A stretch of 5,565 bases of DNA from contig QQUO01000172.1 of the NCBI GenBank assembly GCA_008501575.1, positions 1-5,565 of the forward strand. The letters run 5' to 3'. Origin of the DNA: Pseudomonadota bacterium (GTDB taxonomy: Bacteria > Pseudomonadota > Gammaproteobacteria > Xanthomonadales > Marinicellaceae). The position numbers and the translations under genes are program-made. This document shows, piece by piece, positions 1-4,716 of this stretch (positions are counted from its first letter, which is position 1; each line of letters begins with the position of its first letter). The notes below the pieces were generated by a model. That model saw nothing but the letters and a program-made list of their open reading frames with translations. It was not told the origin of the DNA and searched no databases.

Positions 1-1095
1 TCAAACAGACTCAAAGTTCTCATACAAATGAGTTTGGTGATTATTCATGGATGCCAAACGCCGGTGGTCCGAGTCGGCCGCTTTGCCGGACAATACGCCA
101 AACCCCGCAGCGCCGACATGGAAACCCGCGACGGTCAGTCCTTACCCTCGTTCCGTGGTGACATCGTTAATCAAAACACCTTTGATGAAATTTCGCGAAT
201 CCCCAATCCCGATAACATGCTGAAAGCCTATCATTATTCCGCCATGACCTTAAATTTTATACGGGCTTTGGTGGATGGTGGCTTTGCCGATATTCGTCAC
301 CCTGAATATTGGGACATTTCCTGGGTTAAACATTCTAAAAATGCCGAAAAATTTAAAGACCTGGTCAGTAAAATTACCGATTCGGTACACTTTGCAGAAG
401 TGTTGGTCGGCCGTCCGGTGAATAACCTCTCAAGTGTTGAGTTTTTTACCGCCCATGAAGCCCTGCATTTACACTATGAGCAAGCACTGACACGCCAGGT
501 GCCGCGCCAAACCGGTTACTTTAACCTGGGTACTCATTTCCCCTGGATTGGCCTTAGAACCAACCAGATTGACAGCGCCCATGTGGAATTACTGCGTGGC
601 ATCGAAAACCCCGTCGGCGTCAAAATCGGCAAAGAAACCGAATCAGACCATCTTATTGATTTATGCCGCACCCTAAACCCCGACAATGAAGCCGGTAAAC
701 TCACGCTGGTGCACCGTTTCGGTGCCGGTAACATCGAAGACAATTTACCCAGGCTCATAAAAACCGTACAAAAAGCTGATTTAAATGTTGTCTGGTGTGC
801 CGACCCGATGCACGGCAACACCGAATCGACTTCCAACGGCTATAAAACCCGCCGTTTTGAAAATATCTCCAAAGAAGTCGAGGAATCATTCCGCGTACAC
901 AAACAAAATGGCTCACACCTCGGTGGCGTCCACCTCGAACTGACCGGCGAAAACGTCACCGAATGCCTCGGCGGCGCCCGCGCCCTCCAGGAAGCTGACC
1001 TCTGCCGCGCCTACACCACCCAGGTCGACCCAAGACTCAACTACGAACAAGCCCTCGAACTGGCCTTCTCGATTAAGGATTTTTATCATCAATGA
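1..1095 (+). CDS. Class II 3-deoxy-7-phosphoheptulonate (DAHP) synthase, 5'-truncated by the window edge
   Basis: This cytoplasmic enzyme condenses phosphoenolpyruvate with erythrose 4-phosphate to give DAHP, the entry step of the shikimate pathway to aromatic amino acids. The frame is open from base 1. The ATG at 28 is internal: the codons before it read SNRLKVLIQ, which continues the family pattern leading into MSLVIIHG. About 364 residues are visible, while the family is usually about 450, so the N-terminal part with the metal-binding cysteine lies upstream. Counting from the Met at base 28, visible landmarks are RVGRFAGQYAKPRS (15-28, PEP site), THFPWIGLRT (169-178), VGVKIG (196-201), VHRFGAGN (228-235), DPMHGNT (259-265, metal histidine), VHLELTGENVTECLGG (301-316, metal glutamate) and DPRLNYEQALELAF (334-347). 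In the typical family motif WIGERTRQ, this protein has WIGLRTNQ. Neighbours suggest no pathway operon. Identification is secure; the symbol is left blank because naming varies. Confidence 0.96.
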   Translation, partial: SNRLKVLIQMSLVIIHGCQTPVVRVGRFAGQYAKPRSADMETRDGQSLPSFRGDIVNQNTFDEISRIPNPDNMLKAYHYSAMTLNFIRALVDGGFADIRHPEYWDISWVKHSKNAEKFKDLVSKITDSVHFAEVLVGRPVNNLSSVEFFTAHEALHLHYEQALTRQVPRQTGYFNLGTHFPWIGLRTNQIDSAHVELLRGIENPVGVKIGKETESDHLIDLCRTLNPDNEAGKLTLVHRFGAGNIEDNLPRLIKTVQKADLNVVWCADPMHGNTESTSNGYKTRRFENISKEVEESFRVHKQNGSHLGGVHLELTGENVTECLGGARALQEADLCRAYTTQVDPRLNYEQALELAFSIKDFYHQ

Positions 1096-1118
1096 AAGAG
1101 CGATTCGTTAAGAGCTGA

Positions 1119-1529
1119 ATGAAAGCTTTAATAATTTTAATTTGTTTTATATTTGTATTAATGCTTGTGAATTTTATTCGAAATAAAAGAAATCCAAGTT
1201 TATTGATTGAAGCTCAATTTTTGGTTAGTTTCGATAATGAAAATATCTCAGTCATCGATCCGGATGGTAAAGACTCAATCGTTCCTATTAAAAATCTAAC
1301 AAAGATAGATATACTAACAACAGAGGATGGCCCTTGGGCTCCAGATGTATTTTGGCGCTTCTTTATTGATGATAATGATGCTGTAATGATTTTTCCTGGG
1401 GGAGCTACAGGCGAAAGTGAATTATTAACATTTATGCAAGATAATTTTAAAAATTTTGACAGTGTTGCAGTGATCAAAGCAATGGGTTCAACAAGTTTGG
1501 CAACATTTAAAATTTGGGAACATGCTTAA
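1119..1529 (+). CDS. Small membrane-anchored protein of unknown function (136 aa)
   Basis: Residues 1-20 (MKALIILICF onward) form one hydrophobic helix followed by a basic stretch RNKR, so the rest is predicted to sit on one side of the inner membrane; with the positive charges after the helix, the cytoplasmic side is likely. The soluble part has a compact pattern: a strand-like start (FLVSFDNENISVIDPDG, 34-50), then ILTTEDGPWAPDVFWRF (65-81), FPGGATGESELL (92-103) and VIKAMGST (118-125). I recall uncharacterised proteobacterial proteins with the same order (TT-DGP-PDVFW, GATGE, LL, an AM-ST tail), usually without a role assigned. It starts 23 bases after the DAHP synthase stop, with only a weak AAGAG ribosome site at 1110-1114. 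Its AT-rich codons contrast sharply with that gene, suggesting it arrived separately. Given the Rhs debris nearby it could be an orphan immunity protein, but that is only a context-based guess. Confidence 0.72.
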   Translation: MKALIILICFIFVLMLVNFIRNKRNPSLLIEAQFLVSFDNENISVIDPDGKDSIVPIKNLTKIDILTTEDGPWAPDVFWRFFIDDNDAVMIFPGGATGESELLTFMQDNFKNFDSVAVIKAMGSTSLATFKIWEHA

Positions 1530-1560
1530 AAATTAGCAAAATATATAAATTTTCTAATTT
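1530..1560 (+). terminator. AT-rich hairpin directly after the 136-aa gene
   Basis: The arms AAATTAG (1530-1536) and CTAATTT (1554-1560) pair fully. After one bulged C at 1537, AAAAT (1538-1542) pairs with ATTTT (1549-1553), closing a six-base loop. This gives 12 base pairs starting right after the stop codon. The stem has few G:C pairs and no long T run follows at once, so it would be a weak terminator or a transcript-end stabiliser. Confidence 0.4.
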
Positions 1561-1645
1561 CAGTAATTTCTTTTTATTAAATGTATAAATCAATGTTGTT
1601 TAGAGATGGGGCATTAGAAGTTTTATAATATTATTAAATTTGTAC

Positions 1646-1674
1646 TTTACATATATGTTTTATAAGTTTAATAT
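1646..1674 (+). promoter_or_regulatory. Possible sigma-70 type promoter for the exported two-domain protein
   Basis: TTTACA at 1646-1651 resembles a -35 box and TAATAT at 1669-1674 a -10 box, with a 17-base spacer. A start near 1681 would leave a short leader before the ribosome site AAGGGA (1688-1693). The whole stretch 1530-1697 is very AT-rich, so such matches arise easily. A perfect TATAAT also sits at 1624-1629, but its best -35 candidate (TTGTTT, 1596-1601) is 22 bases away. Confidence 0.3.
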
Positions 1675-1697
1675 TATCAAATTCTATAAGGGACTAT

Positions 1698-2777
1698 ATG
1701 CTCATGAAAGTTATTCTTTTTTTTGTTTTCTCAATTGTTTTCACAAACCATGCAATTTCTCAAACCACCTCTCTTGTTATGGTGAGTGAATCAGGGGATT
1801 ATATTGGTCAAGGGCAGACCTATGACTTAAATGAAAGTAATGGTACCTTTACTCCTTATGTTAATAATGATGGATCAGTTCGAATTGCATATAATGGCGA
1901 TGCTGGCTATTTTTCAGTCACAGTAGGACCAAAAGATGCACAGTCCTTAATTATTGGCCCCTATCCGAATGCAACCAGATACCCATTTAACTCACCCACA
2001 ACTCCTGGTTTTAACGCTTCAGGTTTTGGCCGAGGCTGTAACACCAGTGAAAGTAGTTTTGATGTTTTAGATGTTGAATTTGATACTAACAACGAATTGC
2101 TTACATTGGTTGTTGATTTTGAGCAACATTGTGGTGATTTGAATGATCCAGCACTGACTGGTACTTTAATGTTCAATTCAATGGGGGCACCTTATCCGCC
2201 GATTCCTGATGATGATTCTGACACAATCGCAAATACCATTGATAACTGTATCTTGATACCTAATTTAAACCAGGCTGATGTTGATTTGGATGGTATTGGT
2301 GATGCTTGTGATGATCACTTTACCGATACCAATTTTGTGTTGGATTCTGAAGTAGGTGATTATATCGGGCAGGGTGAATACCAAGAATTTTATTTAATTG
2401 ACGGTCATATAACAGCCTCAAAAAATTATGATAATGGTGTAACTGTACAATTTGAAGGAAGAGATTCCTGGACGTTAAGTTTTGCGGCTCCAGGTGATGC
2501 TGTATTGTCGCCAGGCATATACAACAATGCCACAAGGTTCCCATTTCAAGAGGTGACTGAACCAGGTTTATCTGTATCAGGTGCTGGAAGAGGTTGTAAT
2601 ACTCTGGATGGGAGTTTTGAAGTTACAAAAATAGTTTTTGATAATAACGATGAAGTGCAAGAATTTGCCGCCTCGTTCGAGCAACACTGTACGAACAGTA
2701 GTAATCCAGCACTTTACGGACTGGTTAATTTTAATCGGGATCCAATAGACCTGATCTTTGTAGACGATTTTGAATAA
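1698..2777 (+). CDS. Exported protein with two GDYIGxG/FEQHC domains around a thrombospondin type 3-like linker
   Basis: Residues 1-21 are a signal peptide: Lys4, a Phe/Val-rich core, and a likely cut after HAIS or nearby. The mature protein has two related domains, about 24-160 and 211-346. Both share SE-GDYIGQG (31-39, 218-226), NATR-PF (91-97, 277-283), GRGCNT (111-116, 297-302), FEQHC (141-145, 327-331), NPAL/DPAL and a closing F-N. Each has two cysteines exactly 31 residues apart (114/145 and 300/331), probably a disulphide. Between them, 171-206 is rich in Asp and holds DNC--IPNLNQADVDLDGIGDAC, the pattern of a calcium-binding thrombospondin type 3 repeat. The C-terminus IFVDDFE resembles an IF-DGFE tail I recall ending many exported proteins of some gammaproteobacteria. 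AAGGGA lies 4 bases before the ATG at 1698 and 10 before the ATG at 1704, so either start works. Likely outside the cytoplasm, perhaps in adhesion or matrix; the exact role is unknown. Confidence 0.85.
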   Translation: MLMKVILFFVFSIVFTNHAISQTTSLVMVSESGDYIGQGQTYDLNESNGTFTPYVNNDGSVRIAYNGDAGYFSVTVGPKDAQSLIIGPYPNATRYPFNSPTTPGFNASGFGRGCNTSESSFDVLDVEFDTNNELLTLVVDFEQHCGDLNDPALTGTLMFNSMGAPYPPIPDDDSDTIANTIDNCILIPNLNQADVDLDGIGDACDDHFTDTNFVLDSEVGDYIGQGEYQEFYLIDGHITASKNYDNGVTVQFEGRDSWTLSFAAPGDAVLSPGIYNNATRFPFQEVTEPGLSVSGAGRGCNTLDGSFEVTKIVFDNNDEVQEFAASFEQHCTNSSNPALYGLVNFNRDPIDLIFVDDFE

Positions 2778-2783
2778 TTCATC

Positions 2784-2808
2784 ATAGTGCTATATTGGGC
2801 ACTGTTTT
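2784..2808 (+). terminator. Weak intrinsic terminator after the exported protein
   Basis: AGTGC (2786-2790) pairs with GCACT (2799-2803). A T-G and an A-T pair extend the stem at its base (2784-2785 with 2804-2805), and TTTT ends at 2808. It is placed 6 bases after the stop codon. The stem is short and the T run modest, so termination would be inefficient. Confidence 0.4.
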
Positions 2809-2819
2809 AACTTATTTAA

Positions 2820-2939
2820 TTAAGAAAAAATATACAAGGACAGTCACTATATGAAGATTGTCTTTCAAATTATCGTGGTAAATTAGGGCGCAATATAACA
2901 CCGATAATTGAGTGTTTAAGAGAGATTAAACCTGGTTAA
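2820..2939 (+). pseudogene. Unidentified C-terminal coding fragment
   Basis: After a TAA at 2817, this frame is open for 39 codons and ends at the TAA at 2937-2939. It has no start codon. Its product contains SLYEDCLSNYRGKLGRN followed by ITPIIECLREIKPG, which has the composition and helix periodicity of a real protein end rather than random AT-rich sequence. I cannot assign a family. A different frame has an ATG at 2851 with AAGGA upstream, but it encodes only 11 residues. Confidence 0.3.
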
Positions 2940-3046
2940 TGTTTCTAATGTCTTGAAATTCCTTTTTTAAGTAATTTTGCCAGATTCAAGCCGAGCGGCA
3001 TGGTTTCACAAACGTGAAGAAATGAGAATAGGTTGTTGAATTTAGG

Positions 3047-3211
3047 CTATTCTAAAGCTGGTTTGAAGCGAATTCCAACAGACCATTGGCGCTTTGTATT
3101 GTGGGAATATTTTTTGAGCTGATTGACTGTTCCGACAGCAGAGAAACCAACAGATTTGAAACCCTTGAGCTCGTCTAACCATACAATCGATGCGTGTCCC
3201 CGATTATTGTT
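3047..3211 (-). pseudogene. Unidentified minus-strand coding fragment (54 codons)
   Basis: Read from 3211 down to the TAG at 3049-3047, this frame lacks a start and encodes RGHASIVWLDELKGF, then SVGFSAVGTV and RQWSVGIRFKPALE. The alternating hydrophobic pattern of the last part would suit the closing strands of a beta-sheet or outer-membrane barrel, but I recognise no family. It begins where the transposase similarity stops, so it may be the end of a neighbouring gene joined to the transposase remnant by a deletion. It could also be non-coding. Confidence 0.25.
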
Positions 3212-3464
3212 TCAATGGAAAATATTGAAGCGACCTTTTTAATGCGATCAATAAGCCATTGACGCCGGTGTTCAAAAATTCGTCAGGAACGAATTTTCAC
3301 GCAAGCCCTCATGGACGAGGGTGAGTATCAGGGACGATACGAATAAATGACGTTCCAGTCAAGGCATCTTCACCACATAAAAACGCACGTCTAACGCATC
3401 TAGAAACAATATGATAATACGGTGTATCTTCTATACAAATTTGCTGACTTCTTGCTACGGTCAT
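3208..3464 (-). pseudogene. RAYT-type (Y1/IS200-like HUH) transposase, N-terminal remnant split by a hairpin element
   Basis: Read on the minus strand from an ATG at 3464-3462, the frame gives MTVARSQQICIEDTPYY, then HIVSRCVRRAFLCGEDALTG and TSF (to 3345). It resumes in another frame at 3273 with EHRRQWLIDRIKKVASIFS and IE (to 3211). Joining the pieces restores the N-terminus of the REP-associated tyrosine transposase family, including the diagnostic DTPYYH and SRCVRRAFLCGED motifs and TGTSF-EHRRQW. These enzymes nick single-stranded DNA at REP-type hairpins. The following SNHYHLVL-like HUH metal motif, the catalytic tyrosine and the whole C-terminal half (family about 300 residues) are missing; similarity stops abruptly near 3210. 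A 71-base hairpin array (3274-3344) separates the halves and adds an in-frame stop. The gene is therefore inactive. Its 5' end lies antisense to the start of the toxin-like frame. Confidence 0.85.
3274..3344. repeat. REP-like array of three hairpins with a shared loop motif
   Basis: Three adjacent inverted repeats fill this stretch. AAAATTCGT (3275-3283) pairs with ACGAATTTT (3289-3297) around CAGGA. CCCTC (3306-3310) pairs with GAGGG (3317-3321) around ATGGAC. GTATC (3325-3329) pairs with GATAC (3336-3340) around AGGGAC. The stems differ, but the centres follow one rule, TCA(T/G)GGACGA, with a variant TCAGGAACGA. An outer pair ATTCGT (3278-3283) and ACGAAT (3339-3344) also brackets the unit. 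Changing stems with constant loops show that structure is conserved rather than sequence. The element sits exactly inside the transposase reading frame. Confidence 0.8.
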
Positions 3465-3470
3465 ACAATT

Positions 3471-3476
3471 CTCCAA
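3471..3476 (-). promoter_or_regulatory. Ribosome binding site of the transposase remnant
   Basis: On the minus strand TTGGAG lies six bases before the ATG at 3464. This normal spacing sets the transposase start and shows that the remnant keeps its original 5' end and leader. The insertion boundary therefore lies to the right of about 3476. Confidence 0.6.
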
Positions 3477-3497
3477 GTAAAAACACTATTTGACCTC

Positions 3498-4286
3498 ATG
3501 GTCCCTACTTTTGGTGAAGCGTCTAAACCTAAAAATCTGTCGATAAACTCCTACTCGCTTGTAAATTGTGATTACAATAAGTGCATGTCCTCGATTATTC
3601 CTCAATCCACGGTAGCAGTTACTGTAGCTGCAATTCTTGCTAATACTGCGATAACAAGCCATGCTTTAGGTAGGATAGCTGAAAGTGGTAATGTTACTCC
3701 TAATGGAGCGTTACTCAGCTTTAGAGGAGTGACTGCTGGCGTAGGTAACTTTGGTGCTTTATCGTTTGGTTTTGATGCGGTTTATAGTCGTAATACTAAT
3801 AATATAGTTATTTATGCAGCAGGTGATTTTTCTATTTCACCATTCTCTACATTCAAGAAACGTGGAAAGGGTAGATTTGTAGGTGACTGGGCAATCGGAC
3901 CTATTTGGAATTTAAAGAATGCTAAAAGTTTTGGTGGAGTGGGTGCGAGTGCAAAATGGCCTTCAAAAGCATTCCACCTATTATGCAGAATGGGAGCCAT
4001 AAGAAGCGGTCCAATTTGGGGATATGCTTGTCAATCTAGAAAACTGTCTATTAATCGACAAGGAACGACAATAGGTTTTGGTTTTTCTGGATTTAGTAAT
4101 AGTTCAACGGCTTTCATGTCGCTTTCAAGAGGTACTGATATTTCATCCAGTATAGTGGGTTGGGGCTCTCAACTTTATGATGTAAATTTAAACGAAAGAA
4201 TTAAGCGTATTGCAAAAGCAGTAAGTTTAATTAAAGATATTGGAGAATTAACAAGAGAGTTAATGAGGTTAAACAATGCAAGATGA
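3498..4286 (+). CDS. Candidate displaced Rhs C-terminal toxin module (orphan tip) with no convincing own start
   Basis: The frame is open from 3381 and an ATG at 3411 exists, but bases up to 3464 are antisense to the transposase start, so I take the first ATG inside the likely native part. Residues from 3498 (MVPTFGEASKPKNLSINSYS, then LVNCDYNKC) resemble a decayed Rhs core tail (VP-F-P-NL-N-YSYV-N-P), but the usual DPxG is MSS here. A hydrophobic stretch follows the ATG at 3585 (VAVTVAAILANTAITSHA). Next comes a glycine- and aromatic-rich domain (GVTAGVGNFGALSFGFDA, GDWAIGPIWNL, SFGGVGASAKW, SGPIWGYAC, TTIGFGFSGFSN), then a charged helix (NERIKRIAKAVSLIKDIGEL). None of the ATGs at 3411, 3498 or 3585 has a good ribosome site, as expected for a tip normally translated as part of a large Rhs protein. 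The end overlaps the next gene by 11 bases. I recognise no toxin family; the strand-rich middle and membrane partner hint at a membrane target, which is inference. Confidence 0.6.
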   Translation: MVPTFGEASKPKNLSINSYSLVNCDYNKCMSSIIPQSTVAVTVAAILANTAITSHALGRIAESGNVTPNGALLSFRGVTAGVGNFGALSFGFDAVYSRNTNNIVIYAAGDFSISPFSTFKKRGKGRFVGDWAIGPIWNLKNAKSFGGVGASAKWPSKAFHLLCRMGAIRSGPIWGYACQSRKLSINRQGTTIGFGFSGFSNSSTAFMSLSRGTDISSSIVGWGSQLYDVNLNERIKRIAKAVSLIKDIGELTRELMRLNNAR

Positions 4287-4716
4287 TAAAAATAACTACA
4301 TGTTACTTAGGCTTGTTTTATTCAATTTTGCAATATTAATTTCATTATTGATCTACATAATGGGACACTTCTTTCCAGCAGTTTTAAGAAGCGGTTGTTT
4401 TTTTATTTATAAAATAACTCATGGCGATAGTTATTCACATTTGGAATTGCCCTTGATTTTCATCTTAGCATATTTACTTAAATTCAATGAAATGGTTAAA
4501 GGTGTGAGGCTCAACATAGTCAATTGGATTATAGGTATAATTGTATTTATAATTTTAGTAACTGGGATAATTCTTGATATTAATACTGAGAATAAAAGTA
4601 GTGTTTTTCAGGATTATTTATTTCCAATATTTGTTATTTTATTTTTAATTTTGATATTTTCGCACAGCTTAGTGGCTCTATATCAGATAATAAAAGAGAA
4701 TAAACTTACGAATTAG
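4276..4716 (+). CDS. Four-helix membrane protein, candidate immunity protein for the upstream toxin-like gene
   Basis: The 146-residue product has about four hydrophobic segments: 10-31, 57-71, 81-101 and 113-138. Short polar ends and loops (HGDSYSH, DINTENKSS) separate them, so it is an integral inner-membrane protein. I recognise no family. The ATG lies 11 bases inside the end of the upstream frame (ATGCAAGATGA overlap), with GAGG at 4265-4268 seven bases before it, so translation is probably coupled. Small genes tightly following an effector tip are typically its immunity protein, and membrane-embedded ones are usual when the toxin forms pores or attacks the membrane or envelope; that is the basis of the call. 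The last codons (LTN, TAG) lie within sequence that reads TYELD of the adjoining Rhs core in another frame. The true C-terminus was therefore probably altered by the recombination that placed the core here. Confidence 0.65.
   Translation: MQDDKNNYMLLRLVLFNFAILISLLIYIMGHFFPAVLRSGCFFIYKITHGDSYSHLELPLIFILAYLLKFNEMVKGVRLNIVNWIIGIIVFIILVTGIILDINTENKSSVFQDYLFPIFVILFLILIFSHSLVALYQIIKENKLTN
4700..4716 (+). other. Recombination joint between immunity gene end and Rhs core
   Basis: A TAA at 4701-4703 stops the Rhs frame on the left; from 4704 that frame reads TYELDTNGNGLSLTEG without a start. The membrane-protein frame runs through the same bases to its TAG at 4714-4716. Base usage changes from very AT-rich to balanced at this point. 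The two sequences are joined within about ten bases, the signature of a displaced core fragment. Confidence 0.6.

Larger units (their letters stand above)
2778..3410. other. Gene-poor region of decayed coding fragments
   Basis: No intact gene is visible in these 633 bases. In order they hold a weak terminator, an unidentified plus-strand fragment (2820-2939), an unidentified minus-strand fragment (3047-3211), and most of a minus-strand transposase remnant interrupted by a hairpin repeat. A minor inverted repeat, TTCAC/GTGAA, lies at 3005-3018. I see nothing convincing between 2940 and 3046. No terminal inverted repeats mark out a complete insertion sequence. Confidence 0.7.

Noticed and set aside
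534..836. Minus-strand open frame of 100 codons inside the DAHP synthase
   Set aside because: It is fully antisense to clearly conserved enzyme motifs, has no sensible domain composition and is a codon shadow.
1214..2544. Minus-strand frames at 1214-1477, 1961-2176 and 2320-2544
   Set aside because: All lie antisense to the two plus-strand genes with protein-like sequence and show no family pattern of their own.
2851..2886. ATG at 2851 with AAGGA ten bases upstream
   Set aside because: The frame stops after 11 residues (MKIVFQIIVVN). A leader peptide is possible, but nothing downstream would be regulated by it.
3001..3020. TTCAC/GTGAA inverted repeat
   Set aside because: It is only five base pairs with no T run and no link to a gene end; chance is adequate.
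3274..3344. CRISPR-like array
   Set aside because: The three units share only loop bases, their spacing is shorter than CRISPR spacers and each is a hairpin. The REP-like reading fits better.
2778..3490. Complete insertion sequence with terminal repeats
   Set aside because: No matching ends or target duplications were found, and only the first third of a transposase is present.
3585..3662. Signal peptide at the ATG at 3585
   Set aside because: The segment is hydrophobic but lacks the usual positive residues near its start, and no good ribosome site precedes it. A hydrophobic linker after an Rhs core fits equally well.
3812..4000. Minus-strand 62-codon frame inside the toxin-like gene
   Set aside because: It is short, antisense, and proline- and phenylalanine-rich as expected from the complement of glycine- and lysine-rich codons.
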